DNA of 64,000 bases from Blumeriella jaapii (GCA_009599575.1 VWND01000067.1:682001-746000), one strand, 5' to 3'; numbered from the stretch's first letter, positions 11,401 through 22,368 are shown. Program-made: numbers and translations. Notes: generated by a model from the sequence alone, not told the origin.

Positions 11401-11999
11401 ATTAAAAAAGCTAAACGAATACGCGGCTGCGCTGGCCCGGGTTTTTTAAAAAAGCATTACAACTGCCGGAAAGCTTTTTTAAAAAAGCTTACAAACTATT
11501 CTATAATAAATTAACGAATATTAAAAAGCCAAAAACAAATATTTACGAGCACGCCGAATAACATACGACGGTGAAATTTTCGAAAAAACCAAGCAGTTTT
11601 TCGTTATAATACGCAAAGCGAAAAAAAATTATTAGCGAAAGCTTATTAACAGAATCGATAATAACGAAAAACTATACAAAATAATAAGCTAATATCGAAT
11701 AACTACGAACCTTAAAGTTTTTTTATTAATAATAAACGGCACGGTGATTAAAAATATTAAAAACAAAGCTAATATTTTAAAAAACGAAATACTTAAACGA
11801 TTTTTAATTATCGATAATTTCGACCACGATTTTTTTACCGAATAAACAAAATCGGGCCATTTTTCTTAAGCAAACTTCGTATCGTCCGAAAAAATAAAAA
11901 AATATTATATCGGAATTATTAATATTTTTCCGGATATTAACCGGATTACGATAAAACTTTTAAAAACCTGCTGAAAAAAAATCAAAACCGTTATATACG

Positions 12000-12449
12000 A
12001 TTTGTTTAACCGCTGTTTCGCAACGAATTATTTTCCGACCTTTTGAAAGCTGGCCGAAATAGCTATAATAATTAAAACTAATAAACGAAACAAATCCTTT
12101 TTACGCTCGTAGCGCTCGATCGTTTTTTTTTTTTGTATATTTAAAAGTTTCGAAAAAATTATCGCCAGCAGAATCGCGTAAATAACGCTTACAACCGGCT
12201 TATTTAATTTATAATATAAAAGCGCTTTTTCGAAACGTTTTATTTTCGATCTGACAGCGTATTTTACGGCCGATATCGAAATTGCGCTCGCCGCAAAAAA
12301 ATATATTACGATTATTATTTTAAACGTGTAAAGCGCGTTCGACGCCGTTTTGAACCGACGCCTGTTTAAAAAAATAACCGATCAAAAATATTTTTTTTTA
12401 TTTCTTTTATTAATTAAATCGTTTTTTACGAAACGATAAATGCAAATAC
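12000..12449 (+). pseudogene. LINE ORF2 reverse transcriptase, N-terminal half
   Basis: The plus frame reads RCFATNYFPTF-KLAEIAII, KTNKRNKSFLRS-RSI, FEKIIASRIA, LTTGLFNL and then ADIEIALAAKKYITIIILNV-SAFDAV. The last block is the LINE RT motif that precedes FxDIxGAFD, here with IILNVQSAFDAV in the catalytic position, where the first Asp is Asn. The domain is cut by E at 12449 and resumes at 24851. Confidence 0.85.
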
Positions 12450-12717
12450 TGTGACGATCTAATCAGTCGGAGGGCTGGAAGATCAGTCAACTGGTCGCCG
12501 TGTCACATGGTATAAGAAACGAGCCTTCGGTTCTGTAATAAAAATATTTATTTAGAATCAATAACTGCAGAAGGCAGAGGTTGCTAAAAAAAAAGAGCTT
12601 TATATATATAAATAGTTTCCATAGTTAATGGAAAGACTTATCAGAAAACCAGGAAGCTTGCAATTATACGTAGTTGCTGAGATAACATACGAAGTAGCAA
12701 AAAAGTGAATCGTTATA
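12450..12717 (-). repeat. 3' LTR of element E
   Basis: On the plus strand it starts TGTGACGATC and ends GAATCGTTATA. It aligns with 24583-24850 throughout. On the element strand the sequence just before this LTR reads GGGAAAATAA, a plausible polypurine tract for plus-strand priming. Confidence 0.92.
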
Positions 12718-12799
12718 TTATTTTCCCGTCCGAAAAAAGCGCGCCTTCGAGCTTTTATTTATTAGTACGTTATTATTTAAATAATCGTACGAATCCAAA

Positions 12800-14480
12800 C
12801 CTTCGGAATACGCTTTCAGCCAATCTACAAGTTTTGCAGAAGAACCGGGGAATTTTTTATGCGCCAAATAAAAATCGCGCATTTTTAAAAAAGCGTATAT
12901 AAAATCGGACGCGGAATACTACGTAAAATCTTTATTTAAGCCTATTTAAAAAGCTTTGTACTAAAAAGTCTTCCGCTGCATTCGATAAACGATTAATTTT
13001 TCGATTTCGTATTTAAATTTATCAGTTATATTAATAGATTCAAAAGCTGAGTTAATCTGATCTGAAAGCGCATCGTCAGCTGTTTTACGCAATCGATTAG
13101 CGTAAAAAACTGGATATACGTTTATAATATTAAAAAGGTCTAGCTTAAAAGCGTTATCGAAAATTTTGGCTATAATTTTAAAAAGGCCGTTTATAAGGTT
13201 GTCGAGCTTGCGGAAGGGCCGGAAGGTCGGAAATAAACGCATATCGAGCCATACGTAATCGCCAACGTTAAAATCGATCGCGCGGCGAAACTTATTCGCA
13301 CTTTTTTTTATTTTGTCGTAGGTTTGTTAAAAATGCGATTTGGCGAAGTTTCAAGCGTCGTAATGGCGGCGAGCGTACGTACGAGCTTCGTCTGCGTTTA
13401 GCTTGTATAAAAAATTGATAAAAAGGGAAGTATCGAGCTTTCAATTTCAATTGGTATAAGAAATATAACCGTGTATAATTTCAAAAGGTAAAAAGCCATC
13501 TAGATTCTCGTAAAAAAAAATTATTTAAGCGAAATCTATTATTAAAAAAAATTCGCTCTAATCGTTTTAATAAAAGTTTACGAAAAATCGAAAGCGTTTT
13601 TACAGGTATTAATTGTAAATTTCGGTCTGACCATCGGTTTCAAAATAAACGGCTGTCGAAAGCTTTAATTACGTACCGAGTATTTTGTTTAATTCAAACC
13701 AGAAGGTAAATTAATACTAAAAGCTACGATCGCTAATAATACTTTTTAAAAAGCTAAAATACTTATATATATAAAATATATACAATTTGGCGAAACTTCG
13801 AACGTTAATATTTTTATAACAGAAAATCGAAATAACTTGCTTGGAAAAGCGATTTATTATTACAAATACGTTATTGTAATTGTATTTGTTTTTATTAAAA
13901 TTGCAAAAGTTTATTATAACATGCTTTTAAAAATAATTAAAAACAGAAAAAAGCTAAAAAAGGCCGGGGCGCTTATTTTTTAAAATAAAACTTTTTCGAT
14001 AAACGTGGTAATTGCGACAATATTATTTTACGAAAACTGTTATACTTCGCTAATAATATTAGTTCGAAAGCAATTGCGTAGTTTTGCGAACGCTAAAATA
14101 AGCGGTGGAAATCTGGTCGTGCATTTTTCGTACAAAAGCCAAACGAAAATAATCGACGTTTGGTATTATTAAACGACCGTAATATAGCAGCAGGTCGCGT
14201 TTAAATGTATACGAAATATTGTTATCGTTGTTTTTTTTCGTAGCGTTTCGTACAGCTTTTTTTCGAAAAGCTATTAAGCTGCTAGCTATGCGATTAGCGT
14301 GGAAAAGCTGGTTAACGATACGGAATGCGAAAAAAATCAGCTATTTCAACGATAAAAACAGCTGTTTCGGAAACCGTAAAAAATCGAAGTTTTTCAGTTA
14401 AAAGGCGGTGATCAATCTGATCGGCTTAAAAAAGGATTTGCAGGCGCTAAATGCGTTTAAAAGAGTTTTAGCGATCGAAT
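12800..14480 (-). pseudogene. Element E integrase, GPY/F-like region and chromodomain
   Basis: Reading right to left, the integrase core ends with LSTAVYFETDGQTE near 13630-13670 (the catalytic Glu region), then FYENLDGFLPFEIIHGY, and a DEARTYARRHYDA helix. The 93-codon open stretch 13242-12961 reads FRPFRKLDNLINGLFKI and then FNIINVYPVFYANRLRK, the RPSRKLdxkxxGPF...HPVFHvSxLrk block that follows gypsy integrases. After it, around 12820-12980, KVFWVGLNKDFT-YSASDF corresponds to the W-GY-DPTWYP part of a chromodomain. Chromodomains steer integration toward heterochromatin in chromoviruses. Stops replace Trp and Gln codons. Confidence 0.88.
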
Positions 14481-14672
14481 TCGCTTGTACGACGTATTAA
14501 TGCGTCAGCCAAAAGGTTGTGTTTATTTGGTCTGTACGTAATAAGAAAATTGTAATCGGCGAAAAGCTCGGCCTAGCGTGCTTATCGAACGTTTAAGAAT
14601 TTGGAAATTATAAAATATTTTAAAATCTTATAATTAATAATTATTTTAATTTAATAAACTGAGCCAGCTAAT
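14481..14672 (-). pseudogene. Element E RNase H, C-terminal part
   Basis: The minus strand reads KYFITSKFLNV, then ARWAELFADYNF, LITYRPNKHNLLADAL. This is the usual end of gypsy RNase H (ARWAEfLadfdF-I-YRPGKxNxxADALSRR). It joins the piece at 20653-20990 when G1 is removed, which confirms the insertion point. Confidence 0.88.
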
Positions 14673-14846
14673 TGTAAAAGGATAAGACGTCAGTTCGTTG
14701 GTCACGTGGTCCGAAGGTCACGTTGTTATCACGTGATATCGGAACCCGCACACACTGTATCTTAAACTTCACGATACCTTTAAACTTAGAACCCCGTAGT
14801 CAATGCAATTTATTTACGAACCTTTTGCTCGTTCGCACCTTTGATA
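14673..14846 (+). repeat. 5' LTR of G1
   Basis: It starts TGTAAAAGGATAAGACG and ends CACCTTTGATA. It contains two CACGTG palindromes at 14703-14708 and 14730-14735. It aligns with five other G LTR copies in the window. Confidence 0.93.
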
Positions 14847-14877
14847 TATTAACTACCAAATCTTCTTAACACCCTTA

Positions 14878-14897
14878 TTTCAGCCTTCGAGCTGAAA
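14878..14897. repeat. Leader hairpin TTTCAGC-N6-GCTGAAA in G1
   Basis: Seven-base perfect arms flank CTTCGA, about 31 bp inside the 5' LTR. The arms are identical in G2 and G3 while the loop differs. An RNA packaging or dimer-initiation stem is possible; this is inference. Confidence 0.65.
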
Positions 14898-14899
14898 AG

Positions 14900-16311
14900 G
14901 CCTGCCAATTTTATTCTGCTTTTGCGCATACAAAAAATCAACAAACTTTATCGCGATAACAACTTTTACGACTTTTTAAAAATAACTTTTACGATACGAA
15001 ACTACGAAACGACAATTCTTTTTAATACAAAATTTATATTTAAAAAACCCCGTTCTGCTTTTGCTTATATTTCGGAACAAAATATACTTTACGCTTTTTT
15101 CTTAACGAATTATATCGGACCATTTTAAATTGTCGGAACTTTTCAATTATTTTATTTTAAAACATTTTAAATATCCCGACCAAATCGTCGCCGTTTTAAT
15201 CGCTAATACGAAAGCCTGCTTTTAAAAAATTCTCGATATTTTCGTTTACGCAGTAAAGCAAAACGATATAATAATATTATTTAAAATTAAACTAAATAAT
15301 TTCGCTTAAAAGCTAAATGTTTAAACGGTATAATATTAAAAAAAAAAAGCTTTTTAAAAGAAAATAATTCAAAACCGCGAAGCCGAGCTTGCCAACCTCC
15401 GAAAACAAGCTTTTACCAATCAAAATACACCGAACATCTTAAACGCAAAAAAAACATCTGCCTTTTCCGATTTCGATAAATTTATAAATTCGGATAACAT
15501 TAGCAACGTTACGAAGCATTTTACCACCTTTTTTCAAAATATAATTTTAAAACTCCGTTTTAATTAAAACTGATATACGACCGAACAGAATCGTATAAAT
15601 TACTTTTTTTCCCGCTTTTCCGATATAGCCAAAAACGTTTTACAAAAAAGTTTACGTACGAACGGCATCTTTTTTTATTTAATTATTGCAAAAATAATTC
15701 AAATCCTTTAATAATCGTTCGGTATTTTTAATTAATAAGCAGATGCATTTAAAAGAATTCTGTTTTTTAAGCAAAGCAATTAACTTTTATCCACTTTTCT
15801 TTTTATTTAGCTAAAAATTAAAAATCATATTAAATTTAATAACGAAGCTGCTATCGCTATTTTACGCGAAGCTTTTTATTTTAATATAATCATCCGTTTG
15901 TCGTATATTAACCCTTCCGATTTAAAAACCGATTTTATTAGTTTTTGCGCCCAAATACGCGAAACCGATACCGTTTTTCGACAATTAAATTTTAATTATT
16001 ACAAAACCGAAAGCCGTAATACGAAAATCACTTTTTCTGCTCTTATATTTAAAACTGCTATTACGATTATTATTTAAAGCGATTTTATAAACTTCAGCGC
16101 TACTTAAATCAAAACAATTATATAAATCGCAGCTGATATAACAAAAAACAAACGCTTAATCGATAACGCCGAAAAGCTAGCTCGCCGAATTTATTTTTTT
16201 GCTAATAACTTTTATTTATAATATACCAGCGATAAACACCGAGCTGCTAACTGCCCCGATTCCCTTTGAATTAAAAAAGCTAAAGCCGAAGCAAAAAAGT
16301 CGGAAAACTAA
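14900..16311 (+). pseudogene. Gag region of G1
   Basis: An open stretch at 14922-15128 has near-identical counterparts in G2 (41552-41325), with text such as INKLYRDNNFYDFLK and FAYISEQN. From about 15370 the frame reads QNREAELANLRKQAFTNQN, then SDFDKFINSDNISNVTKHF, and FDKF-type capsid text up to SFCAQIRETDTVFRQLNFNY. A zinc-knuckle remnant follows near 16215-16270 (NNFYL-YTSDKHRAANCPDSL, with two Cys replaced). It ends at the stop at 16309-16311 after an Ala/Lys-rich tail. Gag forms the particle and binds RNA. Whether the 14922-15128 part is Gag N-terminus or a separate leader peptide is unclear. Confidence 0.75.
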
Positions 16312-16379
16312 CTGTTTCTAATAATTATTACTATTAAAAACCTTTGAAAAATAAATTAAAATTATCTGTTTTAAATAAC

Positions 16380-16720
16380 GTTCCGGAATCATATTTAATA
16401 TTATTTTATATTATAATTGTTAATAATACATATATCAAAACCTACTTTTTAAACGATTCCGAAGCTACCGATAATTTTATTAATTATGCTTTTGTATAAC
16501 ACTACGAATTAACTTTTGTTTTATTTATTAATCCACGTAAACTTACCGTGGTTAACGAACGTTTTTCCATTTACGGCGACGTTATTCATCAAATTTCCTT
16601 TCAAATTAATATCGTCCGCTATACCGAACGAATTACAACTTTTATTATAATATTTAAAAAATACGATTTTATTCTGAGCAAACCTTGGCTTAAAACATAT
16701 AACCTTTATATTAATTAAAT
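16380..16720 (+). pseudogene. Retropepsin of G1
   Basis: Text in order is SVPESYLILFYIIIVNNTYI, KTYFLNDSEATDNFINYAFV, NPRKLTVVNERFSIYGDVIH and KYDFILSKPWLKTYN. The FLNDSEATDNFI block stands for the D-S-G-A catalytic motif with Asp changed to Asn and Gly to Glu, both G-to-A changes. ILSKPWL matches the ILGxPWL turn. It would have cut the Gag-Pol polyprotein. Confidence 0.85.
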
Positions 16721-17049
16721 TACGAATACTTTTTGTTTTAATTCAAACTTTTGCCGTTCGAATTATTTATCTTAAAACTTTTATTAATTAGCTATTTCAA
16801 GCTTAATTTAAAAACGCCACTTTTACAAATCAATCGTTTAATCAGCCCTTTTTCGCCGTACAAAAGCTGCTGCTTTTAATATCCTATTTTTTCAGCCCGA
16901 AATCGAAATATTTTCAGCTTTATTATACGAAATCGACCAACGTTTACAAAAACTCGGCGCTATAATTAAAAACGATCCCAATTTTGCATTTTCAAAAATA
17001 AACCAGTTACGACAAAAACTTTCTTAAGCTGAACGACAACATTTATCAG

Positions 17050-18520
17050 CTGAACTTTATTTCGCTAAAGCTTTTTTAAAAAATATTCGTTTAGCCTTTT
17101 AAACCAAACCATTAATCGATTTTCGAATAAAACTCTTTTAATACTACTATTACCATTTGGCCGCTTTCGACCTTATTAAAGCTGATAAACTTGCGTTTTA
17201 TAAAAAAAGCGTTGATTATACGATAAAACTCCGTTCTGGCGTAATATTTTTATACGATCTTTTGTATAATATATTAATTAACGAATTTTAAGTTTTACGC
17301 AAATTTCTGAAAAAAAACCTCGAAAAAAGCTGGATTCGAGCTAGCTTTTTCCCCGCCGCCTTTCCAGTTTTATTTGCAAAAAAATCAAAAAACGGATTAC
17401 GTTTTTGCGTCGATTATAAAGCTTTCAACGCTATAATAATTAAAAACCGGTATTTTTTGCTATTAATTCAAAAAACACTTTTTCGACTAAATAAAACGAA
17501 GTTTTATATTAAACTTAACGTTTTTGCCGCTTTTAATAAAATTCGAATAAAAAAGGGCTATAAATAGCTTACTACGTTTAATACGAAATACGATTTATTC
17601 GAATCGTTGATTATGCTTTTCGGTTATACAACGCTTCTGCTATTTTTTAATCTCGTATAAACGATATTTTACAATCTTATTTAAATATTTTTTACACAAT
17701 TTATATAAACGATATTTTAATTTATTTAAACGACTTTTAAAAACATAAAAAATACGTTAACCTCGTTTTTTAAACTTTTTCCGACGCTGGCCTGCAATTA
17801 AATATAAAAAAATGCGAATTTAAAATTCAAAAAGTCGTTTATTTAAAAATAATTATTTTTATTACTAAAATCAAAATAAATCCTAAAAAGTTAAAAGCTA
17901 ACATTAGCTAAAACCTCCCATTTAACGTCAAAAACGTATAAGCGTTTTTAGATTTTGCAAATTTCTACCGACGCTTTATTAAAAGCTTTTTTCGCATCGT
18001 TATCCTTTTAATAAATCTAACGAAAAAAAACACTAAATAAGATTTTAATAATAACTGTATTAAAGCTTTCGAATTCCTTAAATCAGCTTTTACTACTGTA
18101 TTTATACTATTTTATTTTAATTTTAATAAAAAGATTTTCGTTAAAACCGACGCTTTTAACTACGTTTTTTCAGAAATTCTTTTTTAAAAAAACGATATAA
18201 AAATGCTTTATTTAATCGCTTTTATATTAAAAAAATTCGATTCAGCCGAATATAACTACGAAATTTATAATAAAAAACTTTTTGCTATTATACGTTGCTT
18301 CGAAGATTAACGAGCCGAATTACAAAAAGCTGTTTATTTAATTCGTATATTTATAAACCACCGAAATCTGAAATATTTTATAACGATTAAGCAATTTAAT
18401 AAGCGTTAAATACGCTAGAGCGAGTTTTTAGCTGGTTTTGATTTTATAATTATATTTAAATTTAAAAAACAAAATAGCAAATTTGACTTTTTAACCCGAC
18501 GTTTTTAAAATCTTTTTTAA
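17050..18520 (+). pseudogene. Reverse transcriptase and RNase H of G1
   Basis: RT begins with KPLIDFRIKLF near 17110. The fingers read KNLEKSWIRASFFPAAFPVL, then FAKKSKNGLRFCVDYKAFNA near 17340-17430, the FVKKPDGLRxCvDYRaLN signature. The palm follows with FYIKLNVFAAFNKIRIKKGY near 17500-17560 and a [12 protein letters not shown] block near 17700-17730, where the YxDD Asp is Asn. RNase H has IFVKTDAFNYVFSEIL near 18130-18180 and [20 protein letters not shown] near 18245-18310, and ends with FDFIIIFKFKKQNSKFDFLTR near 18435-18500. All blocks are in standard order with RIP stops between them. Confidence 0.9.
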
Positions 18521-18599
18521 AACTTTTCCGACGAAAAAATCCAATTTCAAAATTAAGCTTTTTTTAAAAAACACTATTTAACTAAAATTTTAAACGCTT

Positions 18600-19660
18600 T
18601 TCCAGCTTTGCTTAAACAAATATTCGAGGCAAACGACGAAAAGCTTTTACGATTATTAAACGAATATTATTCTATTAACAAGCTATAAATTGCTATCAAA
18701 AAAAAAAATGCTTAAATTAAAAAATATTCCGAAATCAAAAAACTTACAACTTTCCGAATATTTTATACGTAATAACAAATTGTATTTTCGAAACCGATTA
18801 TACGTTTCAAATACACCGAGTTTAAATATTTTTATTCGCATTTGGCTTTTGCAAATAACCTATAATTTAATAAAAACAAGCCATTCCGGAAAAAACAAAC
18901 TATACGAAATTATTAACAAAAATTACTACTGGCTATTAATTTCTAAAAATTATAAAAGATTTGTACGCAATTGCAACGGCTATTTTCGCAATATAAGCAC
19001 TAATCAACGTTACTAAAGATTTCTCAAACTTCTGCCTATTTTTTTACGCCGTTAAAACTATATATTAATCGATTTTATAAGCTTTTTTTTTGTAAAAAAA
19101 CATAAAAATCGAAATAATTTAATTATAATAATAATATATCGTTTTATTAAAAAACGATATTATACAGCTTGCTATTTAATTATAAAAGCGTCAGATCTAG
19201 CCAAGCTGTTTTGTAAAAATATCTGGCGCTTATATAGCCTTTCAAATTCTATAATTTCAAACCGAGGCTTTTTGTTTATTTCACAATTCTGAAAAACTAT
19301 TAATCACCGTTTCGAAACCAATATTACGCTATCCACCAGCTTTTATTCCGAAACAAATGGCCAAACCGAAAACGCAAACGCTTATTTATTTTCTTATTTA
19401 AAACAATTTATTAAATACGCTTAAAAAAACTAAAAAAATTAGCTTTTTCTAGCCGAATTCGCAGCAAATAACATTATAAACGCTTCTACCGGAGTTTCCC
19501 TTTTTTACGCTAACAAAAGCTTTTACTCCCGACTAAGCTTTTTTTTATTTAAATTTATTTTAATTTCGACTTTTCGCACGTTACAAATAACAAACGCAAA
19601 CGATTTTGCAAATAAAATAAATAAAATAAAATTATTATTACGCACGAATCTGATTTTAGC
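18600..19660 (+). pseudogene. Integrase of G1
   Basis: A 108-codon open stretch (18690-19016) carries the zinc-binding end: NNKLYFRNRLYVSN, then YNLIKTSHSGKNKLYEIINK, NYYWLLISKNYKRFVRNCNG. This is the gypsy H2C2 region (H-x-GH-G-x-T...YYWP-M...YVRNC-xC) with one Cys lost. The core follows near 19060-19380 with DFISFFFVKKHKNRNN, SDLAKLFCKNIWRLYS and TNITLSTSFYSETNGQTENAN, including the third acidic residue block. The C-terminal part reads AEFAANNIINASTGVSLFYAN near 19450-19510. Confidence 0.9.
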
Positions 19661-20455
19661 GCTAGCCGACCAAAAACATTATTTTAACCGACACCGCCAA
19701 CCAACTTTTGCTTATCGAATAAAAAATAGCGTATTTCTTAATAAGCGCAATATTATTTTTACCAAATTAATTAAAAAGCTCGATAATAAATTTTACGATT
19801 TTTATAAAATCGCCGAAGTTTTAAACTTTTACAATTATAAATTAAAACTATTTTTCGAACAAAAATTATTATATTCCGTTTTTTATACCAATTTGCTCAA
19901 ACCTGTTTACAACGATTTTTTTCCAAAGCAAAAAAACCTTTTTTTACCATCTGTTTTTATCGACGCCGACGGCAGCTTGTTATAAATTATAAACGCTATT
20001 TTCGATTCTAAACGAAACCTTAACTTTTTTTATTTTATATAATAGCGCGGTTACAACGCCGAAAATCAATTTTAAAAACTATTAAAAAACGTTATTAATA
20101 TATATAATTTTATAGCTAAATTCGTTATACGTTTTTTTCAAAAACCTCACCCGATCAAAGCAAAACTGGTTAAAACCAGAATTGCTAACAAAAAACATAC
20201 CAAATCGACGAATAACGAAAACGAGCTTTTATTATTAAAAAAAGCTTTTACAACCGTTATTAAATACAAAAAAACTGCTACCAATTTTTTTTCTATTATA
20301 AAAAAACCAGTTGTTTTGCTTCCGAAACTAAAAAAGCCTACCTTTTCTACCATTTCTTTTACTATTCCAATTAAATTCCGCATTCGTTTACAAAAACGCT
20401 TCGCGAACGAAGCTCGATTTATAAAAATAAATTCCGACGACGAAAAAATTAAATA
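19661..20455 (+). pseudogene. GPY/F-like region, chromodomain and basic tail of G1
   Basis: NIIFTKLIKKLDNKFYDFYK then IAEVLNFYNYKLKLFFEQ, VFYTNLLKPVYND is the RPSKKLDxKxxGPYKI...hpvFH-slL block. A chromodomain follows: VNAIFDSKRN-like text near 19985-20020, then YNAENQF-KLLKNVINIYNF near 20050-20115, matching QWRGYxxEexSWEPxeNL. A lysine/arginine-rich tail ends near 20455 with KINSDDEKIK. The chromodomain likely bound methylated histone H3 and biased targeting to heterochromatin, in keeping with the nested setting. Confidence 0.88.
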
Positions 20456-20478
20456 AAAAAATAAAAAAGAAAATCATA

Positions 20479-20652
20479 TATAAAAAAATAAAACGTCAAT
20501 TCGTTAGTCACGTGGTCCGAAAATCACGTTATTATCACGTGACATCGGAGCCCGCACATATTATATCTTAGACTTTACGACACCTCTAAACTTAGAACCT
20601 CGTAGTCAATGCAATTCATCTACGAACCTTCTGCTCGTTCGCACCCCTGACA
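20479..20652 (+). repeat. 3' LTR of G1
   Basis: It starts TATAAAAAAATAAAACG (RIP-altered TGTAAAAGGATAAGACG) and ends CACCCCTGACA, followed by the TSD CTAAT. Confidence 0.93.
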
Positions 20653-20995
20653 CTAATTCAGCACGAAAATTGCTTAAAAATCTTACGATTGCGAGCATTT
20701 TTTTATCGTATACGACGTAATTTAGCTTTGCGAAAGCTATGGTTTTGTTCAAATAAGCGATTAGAAGCCAATCGTCGCTATAGAATTAAAAAAGCATAAA
20801 AGCCACTACGCCGTCGAAAGCGTCAGTTTCTAATATGCAAAGAAAGTCTTGCTTATAATATTATAGAACTGATGCAATAATAAAAGCTAATATAAAAAGG
20901 TCGAAATTCTTCTGACACTTAAAAATAAAATTATAAGAAACGTTAGCCTTAATCAAATAAACCAAAGACTTTATAATTATACCGTAATCTCGAAT
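20653..20995 (-). pseudogene. Element E RNase H, N-terminal part
   Basis: The minus strand reads ILETDAFDGVVAFMLF, then SDDWLLIAYLNKTIAFAKLN, YVVYDKKMLAIVRFLSNFRA. This is the RNase H block with TDAS-like catalytic Asp, PIAYxSKT and the YDKELLAIVRA helix. It breaks at G1 and continues at 14672. Confidence 0.88.
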
Positions 20996-21830
20996 AAAAC
21001 GTCGATAAAAGTTATAAAAACCAAAAAAGCTTTATACACCTTTTATAATAATAAAAAGCTTCTAATAGGCGACCACGAAGACTTTTTTTAGGTCTACTTT
21101 TAGGTTTTCAATCGAAATAATAAAGTCTAAATAACGGGTCCGAATAACGTTAAATTTAAACTTTCGAATATCGGCCTGTAATCCAGCGTCAGCGAGCCTT
21201 TGAAGCATTTTGCGAACGTATATAACATGTTTTAAAAAGTCGAACGAATAAATAAAAATGTTATCCAAATATGCAATATAAAAATCGTTTAAATAATCGA
21301 AGAAAACGTCGTTTATATAGCGTTGATAAATTGCGAATTTATTAATAAAACCAAAAAATAACATTTTGTATTTATAAGCGTCGTAACGCGTACGAAACGT
21401 CGTTAATTTTTTATTAGCGAGGTCTATTCGAATTCTATAAAAAGTTTAACGAATATCGAATTTCGTAAAAATTTTTGCTTCCGAAAAACGAGCAAAAATC
21501 TTATCGATAAAAGAGAGAAAATAGCGATTCTTACGAATAACGTTATTAAAAGCTCGATAATCGATACAAAAACGTAATAAACCGTCGGGTTTTTTAGCGA
21601 AAAACATTAGAGCAGCGAAAAAAGCGGTAGAAGATTCGATGAAATTTTTATTAAAATTATTTTGCAGGTAAATCTTAATAATCTCGAGCTTTGGAATCGA
21701 TATCTTATATAAAAAAGTATATTTCAGCTTTTTTTTATTTATAATAAGCTCGATCTTATGGTCGTAGGGCCGGTGAAAGGCTAGCTCGTTATTGGCGGCC
21801 TTAAAAAACACGTATTCGAAGTTTTTGTAT
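20996..21830 (-). pseudogene. Element E reverse transcriptase
   Basis: Two long open stretches remain. At 21811-21446 the text is RPYDHKIELIINKKKLKYTF, SIPKLEIIKIYLQNNFNKNF, ALMFFAKKPDGLLRFCIDYR, AFNNVIRKNRYFL and KIFTKFDIR. At 21364-21062 it is GFINKFAIYQRYINDVFF, DFYIAYLDNIFIYS (the YxDD site with the last Asp changed to Asn), MLQRLADAGLQADIRKFKF and YLDFIIS. This is a classic gypsy RT. Only a short broken stretch separates the two, so this was among the later families to be mutated or was less heavily hit. Confidence 0.93.
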
Positions 21831-22251
21831 TTCGGAAAAAAAAATTCGAAAAAAAGTTTATTCGAAGTTAGCTTTGTTAAACTGGTTGAAAGGATCGAAA
21901 TCGATATTTCGTTGGTTTTGAAACGTTCGAAAAAACTGTGAAATTGGGTTTTAAAAAAAGTATTATACGTAAAATCGTTTAGTATTTTATCGATCTCGTA
22001 TAAAAAAATTAAAAATATTTCAACTACTTTTTTTCTGGAAATCAGCTTGAAAGCGTATGCAATAATCTGACAAATGGAAATTAAATAAGCAGTAGATTAA
22101 AAGATTCGTTTTCGAATTGATCGTTTAAAAAGTTCAAAAAGTGGCTTATTTAAATTATCGATTATATTAAGCTGAAAAGCTATCGCGGCGAAAGCTTTTT
22201 TTCGGTTTTTAATATAATTGTTTTTCGTAAAACAAAAAAACTGTTCTGACG

Positions 22252-22280
<29 letters not shown>
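22252..22280. repeat. Homopolymer of 29 adenines
   Basis: It is an uninterrupted A run inside the protease-RT linker of E. On the coding (minus) strand it would give a phenylalanine run. A longer A-rich tract with scattered T continues to about 22294. Confidence 0.95.
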
Positions 22281-22282
<2 letters not shown>

Positions 22283-22335
22283 ATAAAAAAAAAATCGGCA
22301 ACCTAAAAAAGTGGTGTAATTTCTTATATAATTCC

Positions 22336-22368
22336 ATAAGCGTTGCTATCGAAATTAGCACCGCGAAT
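22336..22368. repeat. 33-nt hairpin element, site h5 in element E
   Basis: Read on the minus strand, arms ATTCGCGGTGCTA and TAGCAACGCTTAT flank the loop ATTTCGA. It matches the four family A sites in length, arm sequence and 13-7-13 layout, although E and A are different retrotransposons. Confidence 0.72.

Larger units (their letters stand above)
9613..12449 (+). mobile_element. LINE (Tad-like non-LTR retrotransposon), left segment
   Basis: This segment holds the ORF1 end, the endonuclease and the first part of RT on the plus strand. It continues at 24851 after element E. The 5' end is missing, cut by A1. Removing E and one TSD leaves about 5.3 kb, so only part of ORF1 and the 5' UTR appear lost. 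RT palm motifs resume in the right segment, which shows the two pieces are one element. Confidence 0.88.
14673..20652 (+). mobile_element. Element G copy 1 (G1), chromodomain gypsy LTR retrotransposon
   Basis: LTRs of about 174 bp at 14673-14846 and 20479-20652 bound a 5,980-bp element with the order gag, protease, RT, RNase H, integrase, chromodomain on the plus strand. The TSD CTAAT lies at 14668-14672 and 20653-20657. It is inserted in the RNase H of element E. G2 and G3 are copies of nearly the same length. The coding frames are broken by RIP, while the LTRs keep much of their CpA and TpG. Confidence 0.95.

Noticed and set aside
12705..12902. Plus-strand open stretch of 65 codons
   Set aside because: It overlaps the 3' end and chromodomain of element E, which reads on the minus strand.
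12450..14672. A separate element from the one at 20653-24850
   Set aside because: The two parts share matching LTRs, one TSD and a continuous RNase H frame once G1 is removed, so they are one element.
20147..20383. Minus-strand open stretch, also seen as a plus-strand one at 36084-36320
   Set aside because: Both are antisense to the basic tail of the G element polyprotein; the conservation reflects copies of G, not a gene.
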